From assembly GCF_014640555.1 (NCBI RefSeq), contig NZ_BMHE01000030.1, positions 1 to 64,000 of the forward strand: a DNA stretch of 64,000 bases, written 5' to 3'. The notes below the pieces were generated by a model, which was not told the origin of the DNA, did no database searches, and saw only the letters and a program-made list of their open reading frames with translations. This DNA comes from Paenibacillus marchantiophytorum (lineage in GTDB: Bacteria > Bacillota > Bacilli > Paenibacillales > NBRC-103111). The translations under genes were made by a program, and so were the position numbers. Below, piece after piece: positions 1-8,647 of the stretch (within the stretch, counting starts at the first letter, position 1; every line of letters begins with the position of its first letter).

Positions 1-58
1 CTTGCATGTATTAGGCACGCCGCCAGCGTTCGTCCTGAGCCAGGATCAAACTCTCCAT
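1..58 (-). rRNA. 16S ribosomal RNA, 5' end only
   Basis: The complement of the first ~58 bases is the universal 5' end of bacterial 16S rRNA (AGAGTTTGATCCTGGCTCAG and the following conserved block). Only the start lies in the window; the gene runs off the left edge on the minus strand. The exact mature 5' end is inferred to within a few bases. Confidence 0.97.
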
Positions 59-177
59 AGTAGCGAACAATTGCTTGTCCGTATATCTGAAAGCTGAAAT
101 GCTCATTGACTTGCTAGCGAGATTTTACAATCTCTTTTTGAACGATTGCTCGTTCGTGCTTACTCACTCGTTGTTCA

Positions 178-191
178 GTTTTCAAAGATCA
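178..191 (-). promoter_or_regulatory. rRNA leader boxA-like antitermination element
   Basis: The minus strand reads TGATCTTTGAAAAC. This is the Bacillus-type rRNA leader motif (boxA-like, bound by NusB/NusE in antitermination). It sits between promoter P2 and the 16S start, where such an element is expected. Confidence 0.7.
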
Positions 192-235
192 ATTTCTTCC
201 ATATTCATCCTTCGCCCCTCAAAGGCGACTTGATC

Positions 236-265
236 AATATACCACATCAGCCTATTCGATTGCAA
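236..265 (-). promoter_or_regulatory. rrn promoter P2
   Basis: On the minus strand, a -35 TTGCAA (260-265) is followed by an 18-base spacer and a -10 TATATT (236-241). It is the downstream member of a tandem pair, an arrangement usual for rrn operons of Firmicutes. Confidence 0.75.
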
Positions 266-321
266 GAACTTTTTTTAATTTCTTTCGTTCTTTTCGTTCG
301 ACCGCCGAAGCGACAAGGAGT

Positions 322-350
322 AATATAACAAAACTAAAAACAGAATGCAA
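322..350 (-). promoter_or_regulatory. rrn promoter P1
   Basis: On the minus strand, a -35 TTGCAT (345-350), a 17-base spacer and a -10 TATATT (322-327). It lies 85 bp upstream of P2 and begins directly after the terminator of the upstream SEDS gene. Confidence 0.75.
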
Positions 351-360
351 GCTTTTTCTA

Positions 361-409
361 TATAAATAAAAATGAATAGGAACGCGTATTCATTCGCGCA
401 CTCCTATTC
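361..409 (-). terminator. terminator of the rodA-like gene
   Basis: On the minus strand, GAATAGGA and TCCTATTC (374-409) form a stem extended by GCGCG/CGCG pairs and followed by a T-rich tract (361-373). It separates the SEDS gene from the rrn promoters. Confidence 0.85.
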
Positions 410-413
410 ACTT

Positions 414-1538
414 CTAATCATTATGAATTTTCACACTCAGTACTAGACCCATACAAAGCATATTAGTCATCAAAGAGCTGCCTCCATAACTAACGAAAGG
501 AAGTGCAATCCCTGTAAGCGGCATTAAGCCCGTATGCATGGCAATATTCTCGAAGATTTGCAAAGTAAACATCGAGATTACACCAATAATGATATAAGAG
601 CCTGCGAGATCTTTAGATGCTATGGCAATATGGATCATTCGATAAATCAAGAAAAAATACAAGAAAAGCAGCAAGGACGATCCTACAAAGCCAAACTCTT
701 CTCCAATTACAACATAAATGGAATCTGCATAATCATACGGTATATAACCACCATGAATCATTGTCCCGTGCAGATAACCCTCACCCATTAATTGTCCGGA
801 ACTTACTGCCTTTATTGAATTAAGAACATGATAACTTTGGTCTGGATCGCTGGCAGGGTTCAGGAACGTTTGGATTCTATGCAGTTGATGAGGCTTGACG
901 ATTTTATTAAACAACGGCAAATTGTAAAAATATAGAGCTGTGACGCTGCCAATTACCCCAACAATCGCACTTCCCCCGACTAAAGCGAGTTTAATCGGAA
1001 TTTTACCAATCCACATCATACCGATTAAAATACATACAAACACAATGGAAGTACCTAGATCCGGCTGTTCCAGAACGATAAAGAAAGGAACTCCTACTAT
1101 AACAATCATCGGTAAGATATCACGAATCGGACGCAAGTACTCTCCTTTCCTAGCACTCAGCATCTTGGCAAGAAGTAAAATTACGAAGATTTTGACAAGC
1201 TCAGAAGGTTGAAATTGCATAAAATGAAGGTTAATCCAACGCGTGGAGCCATTAATTGTCATTCCTTTGAACTTAACAAAGAGAAGCATGAGTATGCCGG
1301 CAGCATATAAGTAAATTGAAAAGTGCTGAACAATTCCTTTGTAATCAACAAGAGCTATGGCTAGCATAACGATAAAAAACACAAAAAACATGACCAAGTT
1401 GTTTATATGAAGCCCCGCGTATTTCGTGTTACTGGTTGCGCTATAAATGGCCATAGTGCTGATAACCATGAAACATAGCAAGATAACGAGCGTTGTGACA
1501 TCGATTTTTTTGCCTCTAAATAGGATTTCTTTAAACAC
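414..1538 (-). CDS. rodA: SEDS-family peptidoglycan glycosyltransferase (RodA/FtsW/SpoVE)
   Basis: This is a polytopic membrane protein of 374 aa with about ten hydrophobic segments, the usual size for RodA. SEDS signatures are visible: NGSTRWI near residue 97, QPSELVK near 110, QPDLGTS near 158, DSIYVVIGEEFGFVG near 274 (the loop carrying the conserved Asp), and ALPFVSYGGSS near the C-terminus. The family polymerises lipid II glycan strands with a class B PBP, in elongation (RodA), division (FtsW) or sporulation (SpoVE). No PBP gene is adjacent, so the sub-role cannot be fixed; the short N-terminus favours RodA. The start is GTG, preceded by AGGGGA about 7 bases upstream. A strong terminator follows, with rrn promoters beyond. 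Confidence 0.88.
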   Translation of the reverse strand: MFKEILFRGKKIDVTTLVILLCFMVISTMAIYSATSNTKYAGLHINNLVMFFVFFIVMLAIALVDYKGIVQHFSIYLYAAGILMLLFVKFKGMTINGSTRWINLHFMQFQPSELVKIFVILLLAKMLSARKGEYLRPIRDILPMIVIVGVPFFIVLEQPDLGTSIVFVCILIGMMWIGKIPIKLALVGGSAIVGVIGSVTALYFYNLPLFNKIVKPHQLHRIQTFLNPASDPDQSYHVLNSIKAVSSGQLMGEGYLHGTMIHGGYIPYDYADSIYVVIGEEFGFVGSSLLLFLYFFLIYRMIHIAIASKDLAGSYIIIGVISMFTLQIFENIAMHTGLMPLTGIALPFVSYGGSSLMTNMLCMGLVLSVKIHND

Positions 1539-1616
1539 TTCATTTCCCCTGTTCTCTTCATTCTCTTTCTATCATAAATGAGTTGATAGGCATGTTACAA
1601 ATATCACTTCAAGGAA

Positions 1617-1647
1617 ATAAAAAAAGCTATGGGATTCTCCCACAGCT
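1617..1647 (-). terminator. terminator of the purine permease gene
   Basis: The minus strand AGCTGTGGGA/TCCCATAGCT hairpin (1625-1647, three-base loop) is followed by a run of seven T. It lies 24 bp after the permease stop codon. Confidence 0.9.
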
Positions 1648-1670
1648 CGACGGTCATTCCATTTATTTTA

Positions 1671-3074
1671 TTAACCTTGGCTTCCAATAAAAACATACCG
1701 AGCTACAACCAGAATAGCCAGAACCCACATTAACCAGTGGATCGGATATTTTGTCTGACTTTTGCCGCTTAAGTTAGAAGCTGTTGCAAGAACAACATAG
1801 GTCACAATACCAAAAGAAATTCCGTTGGCAATATTGTAAGTGAAAGGCATCAAAACAATGGTAAGAAAAGCTGGAATCGCAACAACGAAGTCTTGGAAGT
1901 CGATCTCACGAATGGATTGAACCATAAGCACACCAACCACGATCAGAGCAGCCGCTGTAGCGGAACCTGGAATTAACATAGCAATTGGAGCCAGGAACAA
2001 AGCAAGCAAGAAACACACGCCTGTTGTTACTGCCGTTAAACCTGTACGTCCACCTTCAGCAACACCTGCCGCGCTTTCAACGAAAGCCGTAACCGTACTT
2101 GTTCCAACCAGTGCACCGCCGCTAACCCCGATAGCATCTACGAACATTGCTTTACCAACACGTTTGTTGCCTTCTTCTTTGTTCTTCATCATCCCTGCAC
2201 GGTTAGCAGTTCCAACCATCGTACCGAAGGTATCAAAAAGCTCAACAAACGTAAAAGTAGCAATCACGGAGACAATCCCCGTTGTCATGATGCCAGCAAA
2301 ATCAAAATCCGCAAAACGAAGCTTGGACAAATCCGGAACCCATGTCGTATCTGCACTAGTCAACGTACTCAAGTTAACCAGACCCATGAAATAACCAATC
2401 ACCGTAGTTGCCAAAATACCGATCAAAATCGCTCCACGAAGACGAAGCACCATAAAGACGGAAATCAACAGGATCCCGATGATCGTTAAAATAACACCCT
2501 TATCATGTAAAGAACCTAAATGGAAGATCGTTTCAAAGGAAAGGACATCGGTGTACTGATGCGCTTTAAGATCTTTGCCGCTTTCGACAGCAACGCTTAG
2601 GATACCGCTGTTTTTAAAACCGATCATTGCGATAAACAATCCGATACCTACAGTAATCGCATGTTTCAAACTGTCCGGTACAGCAACGAGAAGCATCTGC
2701 CGAACTTTCGTAACCGTTAATATGATAAAAATAATCCCCGAAATAAATACGGCGGTTAGAGCCATCGAAAACGTAAACTTTCCTTGCGAAGTTAAAATGA
2801 TCGTTGCAAAATACGCATTGAGGCCCATTCCCGGAGCCAACGCAACAGGAAAATTAACGAACAATCCCATCGCAATCGTCATTACACCCGCCGCAATCGC
2901 TGTAGCCAAGAAAATCGAAGTCCAGTCACCGCCGGTAGCCCCCGATTTAAAAGCACTAAGCACGTCCGGGTTTACTGCTAGGATGTAAGCCATGGTCATG
3001 AACGTAGTAATCCCCGCCATGATTTCTGTTCTTACGGTCGTACCGTTTTGTTTCAGTTTAAAAAAGCGATCCAT
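1671..3074 (-). CDS. pbuG: guanine/hypoxanthine permease (AzgA/PbuG, NCS2)
   Basis: The 467-aa membrane protein has about 12-14 hydrophobic segments. Its N-terminus (KTEIMAGITTFMTMAYIL-like, residues 15-35) and the GTSTVTAFVESAAGVAEGGR segment near residue 320 mark the AzgA/PbuG branch of nucleobase:cation symporters. These import hypoxanthine, guanine or adenine for purine salvage. A purine riboswitch with a C at its specificity position lies directly upstream, pointing to guanine/hypoxanthine as the sensed and probably imported bases. guaA is further upstream, as in the guaA-pbuG neighbourhood of B. subtilis, but here a 1.6-kb insertion separates them. The start ATG follows TAGGAGGAGTAGGAAG. 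Confidence 0.92.
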   Translation of the reverse strand: MDRFFKLKQNGTTVRTEIMAGITTFMTMAYILAVNPDVLSAFKSGATGGDWTSIFLATAIAAGVMTIAMGLFVNFPVALAPGMGLNAYFATIILTSQGKFTFSMALTAVFISGIIFIILTVTKVRQMLLVAVPDSLKHAITVGIGLFIAMIGFKNSGILSVAVESGKDLKAHQYTDVLSFETIFHLGSLHDKGVILTIIGILLISVFMVLRLRGAILIGILATTVIGYFMGLVNLSTLTSADTTWVPDLSKLRFADFDFAGIMTTGIVSVIATFTFVELFDTFGTMVGTANRAGMMKNKEEGNKRVGKAMFVDAIGVSGGALVGTSTVTAFVESAAGVAEGGRTGLTAVTTGVCFLLALFLAPIAMLIPGSATAAALIVVGVLMVQSIREIDFQDFVVAIPAFLTIVLMPFTYNIANGISFGIVTYVVLATASNLSGKSQTKYPIHWLMWVLAILVVARYVFIGSQG

Positions 3075-3110
3075 CTTCCTACTCCTCCTAAACGTATGGT
3101 GGGGAACAGC

Positions 3111-3298
3111 AAAAAACCCAGAATCGTAATGCTGATTCCGGGTACGAAAAAGGAGCTTCTATATGAGAGCTGCCTTCGATGCTAGGTGCAAAGTGTAGTA
3201 GTAACTCATACAGATACCGTTCCTTTTTTTCGTAGCCAGATCATTTGCGGTGATCTCGTAGAAACTCTCGGGCCAATCCCCAAGATTATACGAAAAAC
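3111..3298 (-). ncRNA. purine (guanine/hypoxanthine) riboswitch with transcription terminator
   Basis: The minus-strand aptamer (about 3298-3226) has P1 TTTTTCGTA/TACGAAAAA, the TATAATC junction, the core GTTTCTAC, and loop CCGCAAA closed by AGATCA/TGATCT (P3). The base before the final TA of the 3' junction is C, the guanine/hypoxanthine-class identity. Downstream, CCCGGAATC/GATTCTGGG (3117-3142) plus six T forms a terminator. TCCTTTTTCGTA (3154-3143) can instead pair with the 3' strand of P1 (3234-3221) as antiterminator. The predicted logic is ligand-bound = P1 formed = termination, so purine shuts off pbuG. Confidence 0.95.
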
Positions 3299-3313
3299 TG
3301 TTATCCATCTCAC

Positions 3314-3342
3314 ATTTTAGTAGGGAACTACGCTGGTGTCAA
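3314..3342 (-). promoter_or_regulatory. pbuG promoter
   Basis: A perfect -35 TTGACA (3337-3342), 17-base spacer and -10 TAAAAT (3314-3319) on the minus strand place the start just ahead of the aptamer. Immediately upstream lie two inverted AAAGACGAACRTT elements (see the following entry). Confidence 0.85.
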
Positions 3343-3343
3343 T

Positions 3344-3393
3344 AAAAAAGACGAACATTCTTGTGGTATTTTTTCCTAGAACGTTCGTCTTTT
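3344..3393. repeat. 11-bp inverted repeat upstream of pbuG; possible PurBox pair or terminator
   Basis: AAAAGACGAAC (starting at 3346, within 3344-3356) and GTTCGTCTTTT (3383-3393) are perfect inverted copies. The CGAACATT/CGAACGTT cores resemble B. subtilis PurBoxes, which occur as inverted pairs upstream of purine promoters including pbuG. The gap is a few bases longer than the usual 16-17. A bidirectional terminator is the alternative, but no upstream gene needs one. Confidence 0.4.
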
Positions 3394-3744
3394 CTGACTT
3401 TCCTATTAATGGAACTCTTCAAAATACTCACTAAGTATTCATATTATATCAAGATATGTATTTACAGTATTTACAACGTCTAAATGAATACCAACAAATT
3501 ATCTAGATGTTTTAGGTTTATTATTTGAAACGTAAGAGGTATTATTGTTAATTAATTCAGTTATTACATCAATTTGTATAAATCAAATATGTTTATCGCA
3601 CTAAGGTAACTGGGAACCTTACTGGTGCTTTATTGGGATCATCTCCTAAAAGGACTGCATATTCGAACGTAGTTGAATTAGGCTATACGATTGCCAGATA
3701 ACATCTATGTTCCTTTCACTACAAATTAAGGAGTTGCATTAATA

Positions 3745-4282
3745 ATGTATTTTGAAGATATGGATACCAGTCTTCTAAAACAAAAAACTAAAACTGAGTA
3801 TTTTCAATATGTAGACACTAACTTTACAGCTGTTCCATGTGCGTATCGTAACATCGAAGAGTATTCTAATTGAAGTTAGATTAGAAAATCTTAAAAATGA
3901 GTCTAAAGAAATGTTTAATTTGTTGTTAAATCAAAAAAAGTTAAATCCCTTGGTATTGGATTTATATCACTTTCGCGGAGTATCTATTTCATCCGGTAAT
4001 ATTAGGCATGTAAAATTAAGCCGCAAATTTGAGGCGCCTATTTATGGAGATTTGGTAACCCCAAATCATATTCAGGAATTCGGTGAAATATGGAATCATA
4101 TAAAAGGAATGTATTCTGATAAGAAATATGTGCAGCTTTATCCTAATTGGTTTTTCTCTAACCAATTACTAAATTCAAACGTCATGAAGTATTTTTCCAA
4201 AGCCTGCAATGAAGCTTATTTGTGTGTAGATAATACAACTTTACGCGTAAATGAGTTAATCCTTTCTAATGATGAAAAATGA
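3745..4282 (+). pseudogene. AT-rich orphan gene, probably frameshifted
   Basis: A 42-codon frame starts with ATG at 3745 behind a good AAGGAG (3728-3733) and ends with TGA at 3871-3873. A second frame shifted by +1 is open from about 3812 and runs to TAA-like closure at 4282. It could begin at a GTG at 3839, but that has no ribosome site. The simplest reading is one gene of about 178 codons broken by a single indel between 3812 and 3873. The second part (147 aa) is basic and aromatic-rich, with a run like LNPLVLDLYHFRG and a YPNWFFSNQ motif. I do not recognise a family. Base composition is clearly AT-richer than neighbours, and it sits alone between pbuG and guaA, which suggests a foreign origin. 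It could instead be two genuine small overlapping genes. Confidence 0.5.
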
Positions 4283-4377
4283 CTGTTTTCTTTTCCACGA
4301 TCAGTTCTTTAATCTTGGTCATAAGAAAAACGGCTTCGCCACTCTGATAGATCAGCCTCTTCTTAGCGGTAAAACCT

Positions 4378-4580
4378 AGTAAGGGAACTAGGGGACGCTA
4401 ATTAGGCAAAAAGTAGGGATGCGAGGGGTATAGCGGAACTACAGGGTCTTATTTCCACAAAAAGCGTTGAAATTCCCATGAAACAGCAAAATAACGTACT
4501 GTAGTTCCCTCAACTTCCCGATACTGACACTTTTGGCTAGAATAGCGGACCGTAGTTCCCTTACGTCCGCGCGAGGCAGC
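4378..4580. repeat. degenerate palindromic intergenic repeats (GGAACTACAG family)
   Basis: GGAACTACAG at 4435-4444 and its exact complement CTGTAGTTCC at 4499-4508 form a 10-bp inverted repeat. Related degenerate copies are AAGGGAACTAGGGGACGCT (from 4381) and AGCGGACCGTAGTTCCCTTA (about 4543-4562). No reading frame crosses the region. These look like non-coding repeat elements, not part of a gene. Confidence 0.6.
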
Positions 4581-4622
4581 TGGAGTATCTCCGCGTTCAC
4601 TCCAAAACATATAAACTCTTAT

Positions 4623-4674
4623 AAAAAAACTCCCTTCTATTTGCTAAACAACGCAAATAGAAGGGAGTTTTTTT
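4623..4674 (-). terminator. guaA terminator (bidirectional)
   Basis: A perfect 22-bp stem (4623-4644 with 4653-4674) around an 8-base loop, ending in seven T on either strand. It lies just past the guaA stop. Confidence 0.95.
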
Positions 4675-4691
4675 AAATATATTATTCCAAC

Positions 4692-6230
4692 CTATTCCCA
4701 CTCAATCGTAGCAGGCGGTTTGGACGTAATGTCGTAGACGATACGGTTCACGTTCTCGACTTCGTTCACGATACGAACCGAGATTTTCTCAAGCACATCC
4801 CACGGAATACGCGCCCAGTCGGCGGTCATTCCGTCGATGGAAGTCACGGCGCGGATACCTACGGTGTAGGAGTATGTTCTGGCATCGCCCATAACGCCAA
4901 CGCTTTTCATGCCAGGAAGGGCTGTGAAGTACTGCCAGATCTCGCGATCCAAGCCGGCTTTGGCGATTTCATCGCGCAGGATGGCGTCGGATTCACGGAC
5001 GATTTTCAGCTTGTCCTCGGTTACTTCACCAAGCACACGGATCGCTAGACCCGGACCTGGGAAAGGCTGTCTCCAGACGATCGCGGAAGGCAGACCGCAC
5101 TCTTCGCCGACTTTACGCACTTCGTCTTTGAACAGGGTTTTGAGCGGCTCGATCAGCTTGAACTTCATATCTTTCGGCAGGCCGCCAACATTATGATGGG
5201 ATTTGATCGTTTGAGCAGTAGCTGTACCGCTCTCTACGATATCCGTGTAAAGCGTGCCTTGCGCCAAGAACGTGAAGTCGTCGAATTGAGCGGACTCTTC
5301 TTCGAATACACGGATGAACTCCGTGCCGATAATTTTACGTTTTTGTTCCGGATCGTCCACACCGACAAGCTTGCCGAGGAAACGGTCACGCGCATCGACT
5401 TTAACCACTTTCATATCGAATTTACCGACAAATGTATCCATAACGCTCTCTGCTTCGCCTTGGCGCAGCAAGCCATGATCAATGAACATACACGTCAGCT
5501 GGGCACCAATGGCTTTATGCAGCAAAATAGCTACAACGGATGAATCTACGCCGCCGCTAAGCGCGCATAGCACTTTCTTGTCGCCAACTTCTTGGCGAAG
5601 CTCTTTGATCATATCTTCCACGAAAGAGGACATCGTCCAGTCGCCTTCGCAACCGCAAACGCCATAAATGAAGTTATGGATCATTTCGTTCCCTTGCAGG
5701 GAGTGACGAACTTCCGGGTGGAATTGAACCGCGTGAATATTGCGCTCACGATTACTCATTGCTGCAATCGGCAGGGAATCCGTGCTTGCTTCGATCACGA
5801 AGCCATCCGGAAGAACGGAAACGTGGTCACCGTGACTCATCCAGACCGTTTGCTTCGCATCCAAACCTTTGACGAGCGGGCTTTCGTTCGAAAAGGAAAG
5901 ATCTGCTTTGCCGTATTCACGCGTATGCGCGCGTTCTACTTTACCGTTCAATTGGTGAGCAATCAGCTGCATGCCGTAGCAAATCCCCAAAATCGGAATA
6001 CCCAAATCGAAAATGGCTGCATCTACTGCTGGAGCTCCTTCTCCGTATACACTTGACGGACCGCCTGAGAACACAATCCCCTTAGGCTGAAGCTCACGGA
6101 TTTTCTCCATCGTGGTGTTGTGCGGCAGCAATTCGCTGTACACGCCCAAATCACGAATCCGTCTGGCAATCAGTTGGTTATATTGGCCTCCAAAATCTAA
6201 AACGACGATCATTTCACTCGGTTTACTCAT
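4692..6230 (-). CDS. guaA: GMP synthase (glutamine-hydrolysing)
   Basis: This enzyme converts XMP, ATP and glutamine to GMP, the last step of guanylate synthesis in the cytoplasm. The class I glutamine amidotransferase domain occupies the first ~190 residues, with nucleophile Cys84 (GICYGMQ) and the His171/Glu173 pair (FHPE). The ATP pyrophosphatase domain has the PP-loop SGGVDSS at 225-231. The C-terminal dimerisation domain ends in the typical PPATIEWE. At 512 aa it is full length. The ATG follows GGAGGAACGGATA. It has its own promoter behind the TgpA gene and a very strong terminator, so it can be transcribed alone or by read-through from the yeaC-like operon. Confidence 0.98.
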   Translation of the reverse strand: MSKPSEMIVVLDFGGQYNQLIARRIRDLGVYSELLPHNTTMEKIRELQPKGIVFSGGPSSVYGEGAPAVDAAIFDLGIPILGICYGMQLIAHQLNGKVERAHTREYGKADLSFSNESPLVKGLDAKQTVWMSHGDHVSVLPDGFVIEASTDSLPIAAMSNRERNIHAVQFHPEVRHSLQGNEMIHNFIYGVCGCEGDWTMSSFVEDMIKELRQEVGDKKVLCALSGGVDSSVVAILLHKAIGAQLTCMFIDHGLLRQGEAESVMDTFVGKFDMKVVKVDARDRFLGKLVGVDDPEQKRKIIGTEFIRVFEEESAQFDDFTFLAQGTLYTDIVESGTATAQTIKSHHNVGGLPKDMKFKLIEPLKTLFKDEVRKVGEECGLPSAIVWRQPFPGPGLAIRVLGEVTEDKLKIVRESDAILRDEIAKAGLDREIWQYFTALPGMKSVGVMGDARTYSYTVGIRAVTSIDGMTADWARIPWDVLEKISVRIVNEVENVNRIVYDITSKPPATIEWE

Positions 6231-6281
6231 TATCCGTTCCTCCTAATTTCATAGCGAGTGGGCTTGTACCCCTAACGCTAT

Positions 6282-6323
6282 TTATAGGTACTAATTTTAA
6301 ACATTAGGTACCTAGGATGTAAA
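6282..6323 (-). promoter_or_regulatory. guaA promoter with GTACC elements
   Basis: On the minus strand, -35 TTTACA (6318-6323), 18-base spacer, -10 TAAAAT (6294-6299). The palindrome TAGGTACCTA lies inside the spacer and a related ATTAGTACCTAT overlaps and follows the -10. This placement is what a repressor operator pair would show, but no known regulator is assigned. Confidence 0.5.
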
Positions 6324-6328
6324 GGGGG

Positions 6329-8647
6329 TTAATGTGTCTTTTGAATGGCTTTCCAAATTGCCGTGATTTCCCGCTTCGAATAGGGCAGCGAATGAGCTGC
6401 ATCATAACGCACGCTTTCGTAGATCTGGGCAAACGACAATAAGGCTTGCTGCTGGGCAGGACGAAGGAATTTCAAGGCTCCGATATACTCACGGATCGTT
6501 TGATCTTTGGATTTCAGGCCATATTTGCGAAACAACTGCATCCATAATCGATCCATATAAGGGATCAAGGGGTGGGAATCAGATGGCCTGTTTATGTAAA
6601 AGGGAACATGGAGCCGCCCTGCATACAGATAACCTTTTCGCCTGAGCAATAGAACAAGACCCGCAAATAAGAAACAACAGCCGATGAGGATCATGAATGC
6701 TTCCCGATACTGATTGGCGATATGAATAAGTGTCTCCTTCGTTGTTTGAAGCCATTCACTTGGATTTGCAGTAAATCGGTTCGGTTTCGTGATGTTGGCC
6801 AGAGAGGCCGTCATTTCGGATCGCGCCATGGCCTCCGTCGTCAAAATCTCATGTGGATAATCCAAAGACATCCCTGAGAAACCCGGCGTAGGTTCAAAAG
6901 GCACCCACCCTGCGGAAGGAAAGTAGACCTCTACCCACGAGTGCGCATCCTGGTTACCCACCGCCACTTCCTTGAGCTGTTCATCCTCGCTTCCCTTCAG
7001 CAGCGTACCTGGTGCAAATCCTTTGACCCAACGGGCCGGAACACCGACGGAACGAAGCATGACGACCATCGAAGTTGAAAAATGATCACAATACCCCATC
7101 TGATCAACGAATAGAAAGTGACTGACAAAGTCTTCATTGCGGCTGGGATGCGTCGACTTTTCCAAACTATAGGGATAGGTGTGGCTCAAATACTGTTCAA
7201 TCGCTACGGCTTTGGCAAATGGCGTCGGACTGTTCGCTGTCACCTGCTCAGCCAAGCTCCGTACAGACCGCGGCAAGGAAGCCGGCAGTTGCAGATACTC
7301 ACTCGCAAGTCCAGCCGGATAGCTGGTTGTATCTGTACTTAGCAGAATCGGATCAACTTGTACGGGTTGGACAGTGACTTTGTAATACGATAAGGGATCC
7401 ATGATCTCCGGAAGAGATATTTTGCCTGAAGCGGCGGACACCAGCAAGAAATCTGGTGATAGCGGTTTTCCTTTTTCGGTTAAGAGCATGTCGACGCTCT
7501 GTAGTTTCCCACCCAGGAATAGTTGCTTACTCGGCGATTTGTCGCTCCATAATATTTCCTGTGTAAGTGCCCGATTCGTACCCGCTGCCTCATTCGCTGG
7601 GATCGGTTCCGGTGTAACACCGGTTTGGGTCCAACCTTTGCCGTCGTAGACGTTTTTGGATTCTCCGCGCCAGTACGTTAATTCGGAGGTTTTGGCTGTA
7701 AATACGGTTGTTGTGTCCACCTGGAGTGGACCTCCGAGTGAGGAGTCGTCCTGCCCGTACCCGGATTTGGCTATCGCCGTGCTAGATGCTTTATCACCAT
7801 TGTATAACTCGAACATACGATCATATAAATATCCCCAACTAACCGGTTTCATTAAATGAGTTGGCTCCGCCTGTTTCGCGGAGAACCACCCCGCACCAGC
7901 AAGTGCAGCAACAAAGACGAAACTCACAGCAAGCCATTGAAAGAAGCTGCCCGGGCGCACAGATGTGAACCCATAGGTTTGTTCAATTCGCGAGAGGTTG
8001 AGCAGGGCCAGAAGAAATAAGCCATAACCGATGGTGCGCATAATCCCCGGCACTGTATCCGCGCCTAACATTACTTGCAGCAATACCAAATAGATAAGGG
8101 TTGTCCCAACAAACCACAGGCTGTGTTGCCTTTGCAGCATAAGCGCCTGCACCACGGAAATCAGCAGTGACCAGCCGAGCAGAAACAACAATGTGCGCAA
8201 CTGACCGCTGATGAGGTCAAAGTGAGCTCGCGCAAGGTGACCGATATCCTGAGAAAGCATGTTCACCAAATCGATGACCCATGCTCCGCTCAGAAACCCA
8301 TTGCGATCAAACATAAACCCTATGAAAAGCACGATGACCACGACTTTGGAAATCCATGCCCCAATCAGGGGAACTTTGCAGCAGTCTATCGCGATGCAAA
8401 TCCCGAACACGACTAGAATCGGGCCGATTTGGATGTCAGCGTCTGCCATCCAGGCCAATGGGCGAAGCCATTCTGAGATGAGCAGGAAAAGCAGCAGTGA
8501 GATAAGGCAATCGCGGAAGAACGTGCTTGGTGTGGTTAGAGATGCTTGCGGGATGGCGCTTGCCCGGAAGAATGGACGTGATGGGATGGCGGCGGGGCGT
8601 GAAGCGTGTGAAGGAGCGCCTGCGCGGCGCGGCTCAAGCGGTTGCAT
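6329..8647 (-). CDS. membrane transglutaminase-like protein (TgpA/YebA family)
   Basis: The N-terminal ~210 residues hold about six membrane helices. A long extracytoplasmic region then contains the transglutaminase-core motif GYCDHFSTSMVVMLRSVGVP (catalytic Cys near residue 520), an NQDAHSWVEVYFP block with the His, and the following Asp/Pro region (FEPTPGF). A single late helix (ILIGCCFLFAGLVLLL) and a cytoplasmic DUF4129-type tail complete the TgpA architecture. The reaction is not established for this family; in Pseudomonas, TgpA is essential. The chosen ATG at 8647 is 8 bases behind GGGGG and overlaps the DUF58 stop by 14 bases, so the two are translationally coupled. In B. subtilis the matching gene is yebA, also just upstream of guaA. 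Confidence 0.9.
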   Translation of the reverse strand: MQPLEPRRAGAPSHASRPAAIPSRPFFRASAIPQASLTTPSTFFRDCLISLLLFLLISEWLRPLAWMADADIQIGPILVVFGICIAIDCCKVPLIGAWISKVVVIVLFIGFMFDRNGFLSGAWVIDLVNMLSQDIGHLARAHFDLISGQLRTLLFLLGWSLLISVVQALMLQRQHSLWFVGTTLIYLVLLQVMLGADTVPGIMRTIGYGLFLLALLNLSRIEQTYGFTSVRPGSFFQWLAVSFVFVAALAGAGWFSAKQAEPTHLMKPVSWGYLYDRMFELYNGDKASSTAIAKSGYGQDDSSLGGPLQVDTTTVFTAKTSELTYWRGESKNVYDGKGWTQTGVTPEPIPANEAAGTNRALTQEILWSDKSPSKQLFLGGKLQSVDMLLTEKGKPLSPDFLLVSAASGKISLPEIMDPLSYYKVTVQPVQVDPILLSTDTTSYPAGLASEYLQLPASLPRSVRSLAEQVTANSPTPFAKAVAIEQYLSHTYPYSLEKSTHPSRNEDFVSHFLFVDQMGYCDHFSTSMVVMLRSVGVPARWVKGFAPGTLLKGSEDEQLKEVAVGNQDAHSWVEVYFPSAGWVPFEPTPGFSGMSLDYPHEILTTEAMARSEMTASLANITKPNRFTANPSEWLQTTKETLIHIANQYREAFMILIGCCFLFAGLVLLLRRKGYLYAGRLHVPFYINRPSDSHPLIPYMDRLWMQLFRKYGLKSKDQTIREYIGALKFLRPAQQQALLSFAQIYESVRYDAAHSLPYSKREITAIWKAIQKTH

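Noticed and set aside
3343..3393. Terminator for a gene upstream of pbuG
   Set aside because: No gene on either strand ends into it; proximity to the pbuG -35 fits an operator pair better, though not proven.
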